The position numbers and the translations under genes were made by a program. The notes under the pieces were generated by a model. That model made no database searches. It was not told the DNA's origin and worked only from the letters and a program-made list of their open reading frames with translations. Shown piece by piece: positions 51,277 to 59,151 of a DNA stretch of 64,000 bases. Every line of letters starts with the position of its first letter. The first letter of the stretch is position 1. The stretch comes from Marinithermofilum abyssi. Lineage in GTDB: Bacteria > Bacillota > Bacilli > Thermoactinomycetales > DSM-45169. The DNA lies in assembly GCF_014641195.1 (NCBI RefSeq), contig NZ_BMHQ01000003.1:288496-352495 (forward strand), written 5' to 3'.

Positions 51277-51320
51277 AAAAACCGCCCTCGCCTGCTATAC
51301 CAGGGTTTGGAGCGGTTTTT
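51277..51320. terminator. Terminator-like hairpin, bidirectional
   Basis: AAAAACCGC (51277-51285) pairs with GCGGTTTTT (51312-51320) with further pairing inside (CCT with AGG). Second of two hairpins beyond the aldehyde dehydrogenase gene. Confidence 0.55.
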
Positions 51321-51373
51321 CTTGTTTTTCACAAAAATCCTTCCATGTTACGTTTCAGACGGCTTTCAACAAA

Positions 51374-51429
51374 ATGAACCATGGAAAGAAGGAGATAGCC
51401 CCCCTACCCCCTTTTTCCATGGTTCATTC
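51374..51429 (-). terminator. Terminator after the aldehyde dehydrogenase gene
   Basis: AATGAACCATGGAAA (51374-51388) and TTTCCATGGTTCATT (51415-51429) form a perfect 15-bp stem around a 26-base loop, followed by TTTTG on the minus strand. Confidence 0.6.
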
Positions 51430-51458
51430 TTTATATAACTGATTATTGTCCGGTTTGA

Positions 51459-52958
51459 TCAAATTCCGAAGGGATTTATCGATTTAGAACCGACATAAGA
51501 GACCACACTCTTAGTTTCTGTATATAAGTCGAGGGATTCGATGGCCAGTTCGCGACCAAACCCAGACTGTTTATACCCTCCAAAAGGAAGACCCGGGAAT
51601 GTCGAGATCGGGTTGTTCACCATTATGATTCCAGCTTTCAACTGTTCGGTGATGCGGTGTGCCCGGCTATGGTTCTGTGTCCAGACCGCTGCAGCCAGTC
51701 CATAGATGGAATCGTTGGCCTGGTGGACGACCTCTTTTTCGTCGCTAAATTTTATAATCACTACAACTGGACCAAAGATCTCTTCCCGGGCTACTCGCAT
51801 ATCATTGGTTGCATCCACAATCACCGTTGGCTGATACCAATAGCCGTTTTCAAATTCTGCACCCTTCGGGCGCTGACCTCCAAGGGCCACCTGGGCCCCC
51901 TCCTCTTTTGCCAGCTCGACGTATGAGTGAATCGTATCTAGCTGACCAGCCGAAATGATCGCTCCCACATGGGTTTCCGGACTCAGGGGGTCACCCAACT
52001 TCAGCTGTTTTGTTTTTTCTATGAACTTTTCCACGAACTCTTCGTAGATGGATTCGTGAACAAATAGGCGGGAGCGGGCTTCACAAGATTGACCAGTGTT
52101 GTAGTAGATCCCGAATACCGAGCCGACTACTGCGCTTTCCAAATCGGCATCTTCAAACACAATATTAGGGGATTTTCCGCCAAGTTCCAGGGTGACGCGC
52201 TTTAGAGTTTCGGAAGCCTTGGCCATGATATCCTTCCCGGTCGTCGTCTCCCCGGTGAAAGCCACTTTATCCACTCCGGGGTGTTCCACCAGGTAAGAAC
52301 CGATATCGGCTCCGCTTCCAGTGATCACATTGACCACACCGGCGGGGACACCCGCTTCAAGGCAGATATCCGCCAAGGTTAATGCGGTGATGGGAGTTAG
52401 GGAGGCCGGTTTCAAAATGATAGTGCATCCCGCTGCCAGGGCCGGCGCCAGCTTCCATGCCGCCATCATGAGGGGATAATTCCATGGCACGATCTGAGCG
52501 CATACACCAACCGGTTCTTTTTTTGTGTAGTGGAAAAAACCTTTCGGTACTGGCTTGGTGCTCCCAGACAAGGTGTAGACTGCACCGGCGTACATCTCAA
52601 AATCCTCGATTGCCTGCATCACTTGGCCCTTCGCCGCAGACAGAGCTTTCCCACTGTTGACCACTTCCAGCTTAACAAGATCATCGAATCGTTCTCGCAT
52701 GATCGACGCGATCCGATTCAGGACCTGACCCCGGCGGACCGCCGGCCAGCGAGCCCATTTCCCCTCATCCAGGGCCTTCTGTGCTGCTTCAACCGCTTTG
52801 TCGACATCTTGCCGCGTCGCCTTGGCCACTTGGGTCAGGATTTCTCCCGTGGCAGGATTATAGGTATTGAAGGTTTCGCCAGATAAGCTATCCACATGTT
52901 CCCCGTTAATCAACAGCTTGTATTCGTCTTTGAGCAGTGCCACTTTTTCTTTTAACAT
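51459..52958 (-). CDS. Aldehyde dehydrogenase of the aromatic cluster
   Basis: 499 residues of the NAD(P)-dependent ALDH superfamily. Cofactor and catalytic residues are complete: VPWNYPLMMAAWKLAPALAA (157-176), FTGETTTGKDI (234-244), catalytic base E258 in LELGGKSP and nucleophile C292 in NTGQSCEARS. It oxidises an aldehyde to the acid. As last gene of the paaA operon, it may do the job PaaZ's dehydrogenase domain does in the phenylacetate pathway: oxidising the semialdehyde that follows ring opening. It is not a PaaZ (no hydratase domain). ATG 52958 follows AAAAGGAGGG; the 35-codon extension is rejected. Confidence 0.88.
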   Translation of the reverse strand: MLKEKVALLKDEYKLLINGEHVDSLSGETFNTYNPATGEILTQVAKATRQDVDKAVEAAQKALDEGKWARWPAVRRGQVLNRIASIMRERFDDLVKLEVVNSGKALSAAKGQVMQAIEDFEMYAGAVYTLSGSTKPVPKGFFHYTKKEPVGVCAQIVPWNYPLMMAAWKLAPALAAGCTIILKPASLTPITALTLADICLEAGVPAGVVNVITGSGADIGSYLVEHPGVDKVAFTGETTTGKDIMAKASETLKRVTLELGGKSPNIVFEDADLESAVVGSVFGIYYNTGQSCEARSRLFVHESIYEEFVEKFIEKTKQLKLGDPLSPETHVGAIISAGQLDTIHSYVELAKEEGAQVALGGQRPKGAEFENGYWYQPTVIVDATNDMRVAREEIFGPVVVIIKFSDEKEVVHQANDSIYGLAAAVWTQNHSRAHRITEQLKAGIIMVNNPISTFPGLPFGGYKQSGFGRELAIESLDLYTETKSVVSYVGSKSINPFGI

Positions 52959-53093
52959 CGAAGACCCTCCTTTTATGACTGCCACGGGTTGACAAACCGC
53001 CAACCCAGTGTGGTATCCATCAGCTCCTGGTTCCCCTGGGGCAAATCTGAATCTTTTACCCACTCACCGTCCATCAATGAGATTTATCACTTA

Positions 53094-53273
53094 TTAAGAG
53101 TAACCGGTTCCTTCCCGGTCCCGTTTTTTCCACTTCACTGCTTCAAACACACTGCGACAGGATTGGCAGTAGTATTGGCGAACCAGTTGGGCTGTCCCGA
53201 ACGGGGAATACAGAGAAACATCTATAGAACGACAGAAGGGACATTCTGGTTTGCTTGAACGGTCATCCGACAT
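53094..53273 (-). CDS. Standalone PaaD-type zinc-ribbon protein
   Basis: 59 residues: CPFC at 11-14 and CQSC at 36-39 bracket DVSLYSPFGTAQLVRQYYC, then FEAVKWKK. This matches the C-terminal zinc ribbon of PaaD (CPxCGSxxxxxxSxFGxTxCxxxYxCxxCxxxFexfK). In classical PaaD it is fused to a DUF59 domain; here that domain is a separate gene at 54.1-54.4 kb. PaaD helps mature or assemble the PaaABC oxygenase. The ATG at 53273 lies inside the end of paaC (11-base overlap). It is too short for most ORF finders. Confidence 0.8.
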   Translation of the reverse strand: MSDDRSSKPECPFCRSIDVSLYSPFGTAQLVRQYYCQSCRSVFEAVKWKKRDREGTGYS

Positions 53274-53901
53274 GGGATGCAGCTCCTTGTTCCCCCAAGC
53301 AGAGGTTGACCTCCTTGTTGAATTTCTCCTCTAACCCCGTATCTTTTAAATAATTCACTTCCACCAGTTCATGGGTGCAATCGATCTCTCGAAGCCAATC
53401 CGTCACTTCACCTCTCACCTGGGACAAAGCCTGCAAGAATTTACCCGGAATTGCTCCTTCATCCTGCAACAACTGCTGTACCCATTCCCGGGAATAGACC
53501 ATATGCTCTTTTTGCTCTTCTACCAATTTACGGATCGAAGCCGCCGCTTCATCGGGCCGAGCCTTCAGAACCGAATTCAGCAGAAGATCGTGGGCGATAT
53601 TTACCGTATAAAGACTTGCAATCAATTCCAACCAGTTATCGATTTTTACTAGGCTGTTTAACGCTTTTCCCGTTTGACTACGTACGTCCCGAATGGGTTT
53701 TCCCTGCAGTTTCGATGTCCAGTTATACAAAGTTCTCGCATGCCCCAATTCCCCTTGCGCCATTGCAATAGCTGAGAGTGCCGCTTCCAGGGTGGGACCG
53801 CTGAATCCGACTTCTACAAGACGATCTCCTAAAACGAACTTATTATCGGCTATCGACTCAGCTAATTCCAGGAACAATGGAAACCCCAGCTGATGTCCCA
53901 C
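53263..53901 (-). CDS. paaC: PaaC-like subunit of a multicomponent acyl-CoA epoxidase
   Basis: 212 residues of the ferritin-like fold. AMAQGELGHARTLYNW near residue 47 retains the ExxH-type helix, and DNWLELIASLYTVNIAHDLL matches PaaC (which lacks a functional diiron site and acts structurally with PaaA). GTG 53901 overlaps the paaB stop (TAGTG); the ORF to 53955 would overlap paaB fully. Usual PaaC proteins are ~240-250 residues, so this is slightly short at the N-terminus. Confidence 0.85.
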   Translation of the reverse strand: MGHQLGFPLFLELAESIADNKFVLGDRLVEVGFSGPTLEAALSAIAMAQGELGHARTLYNWTSKLQGKPIRDVRSQTGKALNSLVKIDNWLELIASLYTVNIAHDLLLNSVLKARPDEAAASIRKLVEEQKEHMVYSREWVQQLLQDEGAIPGKFLQALSQVRGEVTDWLREIDCTHELVEVNYLKDTGLEEKFNKEVNLCLGEQGAASHVG

Positions 53902-54113
53902 TACACCCCAACCTCCTCTTTTTCGTAGAGCCCTTTCGGCAGTCGTTCCCAGCATATATGCTGTCTAGCGACCACACACAGTTCCACCCAATTTTCTTCG
54001 TCATACACATGCTTTGCATAAAACCGGGCCAAATTATCTGTTGGGGCCGTGACGGAACCAATACACATGAGACGTTCCCCCCGGTCGATCCGCGCGAAGA
54101 CATCGTATTCCAT
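53901..54113 (-). CDS. paaB: PaaB-like small subunit of the acyl-CoA epoxidase
   Basis: 70 residues: YDVFARIDRGERLMCIGSVT and YAKHVYDEENWVELCVVARQ correspond to PaaB (VFxRxxRGxxHxHVGSLxAxDxxxAxxxARDxYxRRxExxSIWVV). It bridges PaaAC units in the E. coli enzyme. It is shorter than typical PaaB (~95 residues). It is directly between the DUF59 gene and paaC; the ATG abuts the upstream stop at 54113. Confidence 0.8.
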   Translation of the reverse strand: MEYDVFARIDRGERLMCIGSVTAPTDNLARFYAKHVYDEENWVELCVVARQHICWERLPKGLYEKEEVGV

Positions 54114-54436
54114 TACACGCTTACCCCCGCTTTCGCTAATTTTTCGCGTCCCTCTTTCGTCAACCGATCACTGGTCCAGGGAGGATCCCAAACTACTTGG
54201 ATCTCCACTTCTTTCACATCCGGTTCTTTCAACAATCGATCCCGGATATCTTGTTCGATCCATTGCATACAAGCACAAGCCGTTGACGTGAAGGTCATTC
54301 TAACTTTGACAGTTCCACCCTCTACCTGTACATCGTAGATCAAACCCATATCCACGATGCTAAGCGGAAACTCAGGATCGCTCACCTCTTTCAGTGCCTG
54401 CCATAAATGCTGTTCCTGCAAGTAGTCAGAACCCAT
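54113..54436 (-). CDS. paaD: PaaD DUF59 (MIP18-like) assembly protein
   Basis: 107 residues. EVSDPEFPLSIVDMGLIYDV (about 16-35) and VRMTFTSTACACMQWIEQDI (about 45-64) are the MIP18/DUF59 core with its conserved Cys pair; VVWDPPWTSDRLTKEGREKL closes it. In PaaD this domain is followed by a zinc ribbon, which here is a separate gene at 53.1-53.3 kb. It probably supports metal-centre assembly of PaaA. The start is one base past the paaA stop. Confidence 0.85.
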   Translation of the reverse strand: MGSDYLQEQHLWQALKEVSDPEFPLSIVDMGLIYDVQVEGGTVKVRMTFTSTACACMQWIEQDIRDRLLKEPDVKEVEIQVVWDPPWTSDRLTKEGREKLAKAGVSV

Positions 54437-54437
54437 C

Positions 54438-55379
54438 TCAAACCACCTCTTCTCGCAAGGCTTTCATGTAGTGATATCCCTGTTGGATGCGTTTCACAAA
54501 TTCTCTGTTTTTCGGACCGCGCTGTTTAAACCGGGCGATCATGTTATCCCAGGTATCCGGCTGATCAAAGAGCCATTTTTTGTTTTTTACATCAAACTTG
54601 CAGGGAAACGGAAAGTCTAGTACATATTTGTTTTTCTCTTTGTCATAGTGAGCTGGCACTTTCAGTCCGATTGATTCGCAAAAAGGAACGGCTGTTGAAA
54701 GCCACTTCTGACGTAATTCATCATTCGACTTTCCCTTGAGACGATAGTCAAGCTGGGCGGAGCGAGATTTTAGTTCGTCAGCTACACCAAAAAATTCTAG
54801 TGCCATCGGAAACATCCACTCTACCGCATGCTTCAATTGCTCTCTCGTCTCTTCTTTCTCCATTGCTTTTCTCATAATGATCTCGCCGTTTCGAAGGTGG
54901 AACAACTCTTCTTTATCCACTTTCACTAAGGCCCTTTTCCAAGGGCCATATGAGGTGTATTCAAATGCATCGCCTAGAAGGGTATAACCCGCACGGTCAA
55001 AGAATGCATTGAACACGCCCAATTCCACCCAGTTGGAGAGAGGAAAATCAAAGGCATAGGGATTTTTCCACTTGTTTTCTTTCCGTTGGTAAACCAGCTC
55101 CTCTGTGTCAACTCCTAAATCGGCGAGCAAGCGATAAGCGATATGGGCGTGACCGATCTCGTCCTGCAAAATGGCTAGGGCCGTGATTTTGCTGTTTAGA
55201 GTGGGGGCTTCTTTATAGACAGTCAGCAATGTCGGGACACTCATTAGTTCTGTATCCCCGACAATTACCAAAGTCTGTTTCAAAGCTTTTAGATATTCCT
55301 CATTCATGTCTCCGAGCGTTTCCACAACGAACCCTTTTTGCACCTTTTCAATCAATACATTCTTTTCTGATAATGACAT
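54438..55379 (-). CDS. paaA: PaaA-like diiron catalytic subunit of an acyl-CoA epoxidase
   Basis: 313 residues of the ferritin-like fold. ILQDEIGHAHIAYRLLADLG (about 69-88) carries one Glu/His metal motif and EELFHLRNGEIIMRKAM (about 156-172) the second, with DRAGYTLLGDAFEY between. PaaA epoxidises the ring of phenylacetyl-CoA; with benzoyl-CoA a similar reaction is made by BoxB. The neighbouring ligase is benzoate-type, so the acyl-CoA substrate may not be phenylacetyl-CoA. It heads the leftward operon; promoter at 55431-55459. Confidence 0.88.
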   Translation of the reverse strand: MSLSEKNVLIEKVQKGFVVETLGDMNEEYLKALKQTLVIVGDTELMSVPTLLTVYKEAPTLNSKITALAILQDEIGHAHIAYRLLADLGVDTEELVYQRKENKWKNPYAFDFPLSNWVELGVFNAFFDRAGYTLLGDAFEYTSYGPWKRALVKVDKEELFHLRNGEIIMRKAMEKEETREQLKHAVEWMFPMALEFFGVADELKSRSAQLDYRLKGKSNDELRQKWLSTAVPFCESIGLKVPAHYDKEKNKYVLDFPFPCKFDVKNKKWLFDQPDTWDNMIARFKQRGPKNREFVKRIQQGYHYMKALREEVV

Positions 55380-55430
55380 GGTTGAACCTCCCTCTTTATT
55401 ATGTTTTATTTTCGTTGGTGTTTATAAGGG

Positions 55431-55459
55431 AATATATATAACCTCGTCTTTTCTGTCAA
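55431..55459 (-). promoter_or_regulatory. Promoter of the leftward paa-like operon
   Basis: On the minus strand a perfect TTGACA (55454-55459), 17 bases, TATATT (55431-55436), 52 bases before paaA. Confidence 0.75.
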
Positions 55460-55616
55460 GTTAAAACGATTTAGTATCGGGTGATCTTTTAAAAAGCGAA
55501 TTCATCTGGGTCCTAAGTACTCCTTCCCTTCTCCTAAAATAAAGGAATCGTACGAAACCGAGAGAATAGCGGCGATAATCGCATAATCATCACACTAAAT
55601 ATAATATTCTGACCAT

Positions 55617-55645
55617 TGATGAACATAACCCATATATGTATATTA
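55617..55645 (+). promoter_or_regulatory. Promoter of the rightward aromatic operon
   Basis: TTGATG (55617-55622), 17 bases, TATATT (55640-55645). The -10 equals that of the leftward promoter. Confidence 0.65.
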
Positions 55646-55660
55646 CGTATTAAGTACGTT
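55646..55660. promoter_or_regulatory. Candidate operator (possible PaaX site)
   Basis: ACGTA-TTAAG-TACGT directly follows the -10 box of the rightward promoter. The position over the start site suits repression, and a PaaX gene closes the rightward operon; no second copy was found to confirm the motif. Confidence 0.35.
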
Positions 55661-55690
55661 AGTTTAAAAAACATTAAGGAGGAACGTTTT

Positions 55691-56491
55691 ATGACTTCCC
55701 CAACAACGGCTAGTACCAAGTATGTAACGGTGCAAAAAGAGAACGGGATAGCGGAAATCCATTTCAGCATCAACAAATCGAATACGTATGATCTCGATTT
55801 TTACAGAGAACTGAATGACGCGATTGATGACATTCGTTTTGACCACGAGATCAAAGTGGTGATTTTGGTCAGTGATACGCCCAAGTTCTTTTCCGCAGGA
55901 GCTAATGTCGACTTCCTGAAATCTACCGACCCTCACACCAAAACCCAGTTCTGCTTATTCTGCAACGAAACCTTGGACAAAATCGCCCGTTCTCCCCAAA
56001 TTTATATCGCCTGCCTGGAAGGACACACCGTCGGGGGAGGACTCGAACTGGCAATGGGTTGCGATCTTCGATTTATGGGAGACGAAGCAGGCAAAATCGG
56101 TCTTCCCGAAGTGACTCTCGGGGTCCTTGCAGGAACCGGTGGCACTCAGCGTTTGTCTCGGTTGGTAGGTTATTCGAAAGCCCTGGACATGAACATCATG
56201 GGTCAACTTCTCACCCCTAAAGAAGCGTTGGATGCCGGACTAATCAACCGAGTATTCCCCCAAAGCCAGGTACGGGAAAAGACACGGCAGTACGCGGAAA
56301 AAATCGTGAACAGTGCGACGTACGCCGTCTCTAACATAAAACTTTCAATTATGAACGGGAAAGAAATGCCTCTGAATGTGGCTATCCGCTACGAAGGCGA
56401 ACTGCAAAACCTGCTATTCCGCTCCGAGGATGCGAAAGAAGGTCTGAGCGCATTCCAGGAAAAACGGAAACCGCAATGGAAGGGTGTCTGA
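55691..56491 (+). CDS. Enoyl-CoA hydratase/isomerase family protein
   Basis: 266 residues of the crotonase family: KFFSAGANVDFLK (first oxyanion-hole block, about 65-77), GHTVGGGLELAMGCDLRFMG (about 110-129) and GLPEVTLGVLAGTGGTQRLS (about 136-155). It could isomerise the epoxide to an oxepin (PaaG-type) or act in the ring-opened chain. ATG 55691 has AAGGAGG 8 bases upstream; the 25-codon extension crosses the promoter. A strong terminator and a cre site separate it from the ligase gene. Confidence 0.88.
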   Translation: MTSPTTASTKYVTVQKENGIAEIHFSINKSNTYDLDFYRELNDAIDDIRFDHEIKVVILVSDTPKFFSAGANVDFLKSTDPHTKTQFCLFCNETLDKIARSPQIYIACLEGHTVGGGLELAMGCDLRFMGDEAGKIGLPEVTLGVLAGTGGTQRLSRLVGYSKALDMNIMGQLLTPKEALDAGLINRVFPQSQVREKTRQYAEKIVNSATYAVSNIKLSIMNGKEMPLNVAIRYEGELQNLLFRSEDAKEGLSAFQEKRKPQWKGV

Positions 56492-56509
56492 CTGAAAAGA
56501 GGACAAATA

Positions 56510-56547
56510 AAACCGGCTGTAAGGAATATGAATTACAGCCGGTTTTA
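56510..56547 (+). terminator. Terminator after the enoyl-CoA hydratase gene
   Basis: AAAACCGGCTGTAA (56510-56523) and TTACAGCCGGTTTT (56534-56547), a perfect 14-bp stem followed by ACTAAATTTTAT. Confidence 0.75.
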
Positions 56548-56561
56548 CTAAATTTTATATT

Positions 56562-56575
56562 GTAAGCGCTATCAC
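56562..56575 (+). promoter_or_regulatory. cre site (CcpA) upstream of the benzoate-CoA-ligase-like gene
   Basis: TGTAAGCGCTATCA fits TGWAANCGNTNWCA at all defined positions. It lies between the terminator and the ligase start, where it could block read-through or a local promoter during growth on sugars. Confidence 0.7.
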
Positions 56576-56608
56576 AGGTTCCACGCCACCAAAACAGGGG
56601 GTGTTCAA

Positions 56609-58189
56609 ATGGATGTAAGAGGAATCGGGAGACCTTACAATGCTGCTACCCGATTCATCGATGATAACGTTGATCGTGGACTTGGCCAGAAAGTGGCCAT
56701 CTACTACCATAAACGTCAAATTAATTACCAAGATCTTAAGGAAATGGTCAACAGAGCCGGCAACGGTTTAAGAGATTTAGGCGTGGAAATGGAAAACCGG
56801 GTACTCATCCTCTGCCATGATTCTCCCGAGTTCATAGCTTCTTTTTTCGGCGCGATTAAAATTGGAGCCGTTCCCGTTCCTGTCAACACTATGATGCATC
56901 CCAAGGACTATGAATATTACTTAAACAACAGTCGAGCCAAAGTTATAATTGCCCATTCAGACCTTTGGTCGAAGATTCGCCACTTGCGAAAGCAGTTTGT
57001 CTACTTGCATCACGTCATCGTCATTGACGGCCTAACAGAGGAAGGGGAGGTGAACTATGAAGAGTGGTCCAACCAATCCTCAACCGAGTTGAGTCCGGCC
57101 CACACCTCTTCGGATGACGTCGCTTTTTGGTTGTTCAGCTCCGGAAGCACCGGTAATCCCAAAGGGATCATACATTTGCAACATGACATGGAGTATGCTT
57201 ACGAGCACTACGCAAAAAACATTCTGGAGATAACACAGGACGACCTCACATTTTCCGCTTCGCCACTATTTTTTGCCTATGGTTTGGGAAACGGTGCCTA
57301 CTTCCCTCTAGGATGTGGGGGGGCCACCATTTTAATGCCGGGGCGTTCTATCCCGGAAAATGTGTTTCAAACAATCGAAAAATACAGACCGACGATTTTT
57401 TTTGGCGTCCCCACGCTTTATCAGTCCATGCTGAATTTGGATGAAAAAACCGATCAACCCTACGATCTTTCTTCCGTGCGAATCTGTGTCTCCGCTGGGG
57501 AACCCCTTCCCCCGTCCACAATGAAGGGATGGAAACAGCGATATAATCTCGATATTCTCGATGGTATCGGTTCTTCAGAAGCGACCCACATTTTCATCTC
57601 AAACCGGATGGGAGATATCAAGGAAGGCAGCACTGGAAAAGTTGTACCTGGTTATGAAGTCAAAATCGCAGACGACGGGGGCCGACCGTTACCTCCTAAC
57701 GAGGTCGGGGAACTGTTCGTCAAAGGTGACAGTTTAGCCCACTGCTACTGGAACCTGCATGAGGAAAACAAAAGACGGTTTATCGGAGAGTGGTTTAAAA
57801 CCGGGGACAAGTATTACCAGGATGAATCCGGTTATTTTTGGTATTGCGGCCGCTCCGACGATATGATTAAAGCAGGCGGCATCTGGGTCTCCCCCATCGA
57901 AATCGAAAATGTAATCCTTCAGCACGATGCGATCTCGGAAGTAGCCGTCATCGGGATACCCAATACAGAAGGGTTAGAAAAACCCAAAGCGTTTATTGTT
58001 CTCAAATCGGGCCATGAACCGTCCGAAGAATTAAAAAAAGAGTTGCAACAGTTTGTGAAAAAGAACCTGGCAAGCTACAAATACCCGAGATCCATCGAAT
58101 TTATCGATGAACTTCCCAAAACAGCGACGGGCAAGATCCAGCGTTTCAAATTAAGATCCGGTTCCATGCCGGTAGCACCAAATATCTGA
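56609..58189 (+). CDS. Benzoate-CoA ligase family protein
   Basis: 526 residues of the ANL superfamily, closest in layout to benzoate/4-hydroxybenzoate-CoA ligases (BadA, BclA): start PYNAATRFIDDNVDRGLGQK, P-loop LFSSGSTGNPKGIIHLQHDM (about 173-192), SPLFFAYGLGNGAYFPLG (about 219-236), GIGSSEATHIFISN (about 318), YCGRSDDMIKAGGIWVSPIE (about 413-432) and LPKTATGKIQRFKL with the catalytic lysine. It activates an aromatic acid to the CoA ester that PaaABC-like oxygenase would attack. It differs from PaaK, the usual phenylacetate ligase. GGGGGTG precedes the ATG. Confidence 0.88.
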   Translation: MDVRGIGRPYNAATRFIDDNVDRGLGQKVAIYYHKRQINYQDLKEMVNRAGNGLRDLGVEMENRVLILCHDSPEFIASFFGAIKIGAVPVPVNTMMHPKDYEYYLNNSRAKVIIAHSDLWSKIRHLRKQFVYLHHVIVIDGLTEEGEVNYEEWSNQSSTELSPAHTSSDDVAFWLFSSGSTGNPKGIIHLQHDMEYAYEHYAKNILEITQDDLTFSASPLFFAYGLGNGAYFPLGCGGATILMPGRSIPENVFQTIEKYRPTIFFGVPTLYQSMLNLDEKTDQPYDLSSVRICVSAGEPLPPSTMKGWKQRYNLDILDGIGSSEATHIFISNRMGDIKEGSTGKVVPGYEVKIADDGGRPLPPNEVGELFVKGDSLAHCYWNLHEENKRRFIGEWFKTGDKYYQDESGYFWYCGRSDDMIKAGGIWVSPIEIENVILQHDAISEVAVIGIPNTEGLEKPKAFIVLKSGHEPSEELKKELQQFVKKNLASYKYPRSIEFIDELPKTATGKIQRFKLRSGSMPVAPNI

Positions 58190-58212
58190 TTAGTTCCACA
58201 AGGTGGTGCAAC

Positions 58213-59133
58213 ATGAAGAAATCTAAACTGATGACGTTGAACAAAGCAATTTTTCAATATGTGAATGATGGAGATTCCATTGTGATGGGAAGCGGTCTGG
58301 AGTCGATGATTCCATTTGCTGCCGCTTACGAGTTGGTTCGCCAACAGAAGAAAAATCTGAACTTAATCGCACCCATTTCCGATATTCTTTTTGATATCCT
58401 GATCGGGGCGGGTCTGGTTCTCAAAATAACCGCTGCATGGTCTGGTAACGTCAGTGCTGGTCTCGGTCACAATTATCGAAGGTCACTGGAAAAAGGCATC
58501 CCCCATCGGGTGCAGGTGGAGGACCACAGTAATTTTACCTTAGGTTTGGCTTTGTTGGCCGGTTCCATGGGGATTCCTTTCTTGCCAACCAAAACCTTGC
58601 TAGGAACCGACTTATTAAGAAGTAACCCCCGCTTCAAAGTTGAGAAATCGCCCTTTGGGGATGAACGATTCGTCTATGTTCCCTCGCTTAACCCCGACGT
58701 AGCAATCCTAGGAGTCCAGCGTGCCGATGAAGATGGGGGCTGTCACTTTTGGGGTAATTTGGGCCTGTCGCAGGATGCGGCGCTGGCGAGTAAAAAAGTG
58801 ATCCTGTTAGCCGAGGAGATCGTTTCAAAAGAGACCATTAGCAGCGATCCCAACCGAGTGCTCCTTCCTAGCTTTAAAGTAACCGCCGTGGTCCATTGTC
58901 CAGCATTTTCCCATCCTTCCCCCATGCAAGGTTATTACAAACGGGACCACGACTTCTTCCATGAATATCACCAAGTAACCAAACAGGAGGCCGGTTTTCA
59001 AGACTGGTTACATAAATGGGTACTCACCCCATCCAGCCACGAAGATTATATCCGGCTCTTAGGCGAACGAGTGGAACAGCTAAGAGTGAAACAGAGGATC
59101 ACAGCCCCGGAAATCAATTACGCTTTTCAATAA
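58213..59133 (+). CDS. CoA-transferase family subunit A (IpdA/GctA-like)
   Basis: 306 residues of the class I CoA-transferase alpha type: DSIVMGSGLESMIPFAAAYE, then GAGLVLKITAAWSGNVSAGLG (conserved core, here shown in part), and VYVPSLNPDVAILGVQRADE near 150-175. Homologues include glutaconate CoA-transferase alpha and IpdA, which with IpdB opens a ring by hydrolysing a cyclic beta-diketone-type CoA ester in steroid catabolism. In this cluster, which lacks PaaZ, a ring-opening role is attractive. It ends 18 bases before subunit B. Confidence 0.82.
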   Translation: MKKSKLMTLNKAIFQYVNDGDSIVMGSGLESMIPFAAAYELVRQQKKNLNLIAPISDILFDILIGAGLVLKITAAWSGNVSAGLGHNYRRSLEKGIPHRVQVEDHSNFTLGLALLAGSMGIPFLPTKTLLGTDLLRSNPRFKVEKSPFGDERFVYVPSLNPDVAILGVQRADEDGGCHFWGNLGLSQDAALASKKVILLAEEIVSKETISSDPNRVLLPSFKVTAVVHCPAFSHPSPMQGYYKRDHDFFHEYHQVTKQEAGFQDWLHKWVLTPSSHEDYIRLLGERVEQLRVKQRITAPEINYAFQ

Positions 59134-59151
59134 GGAAGGGGGAAGTCACCC

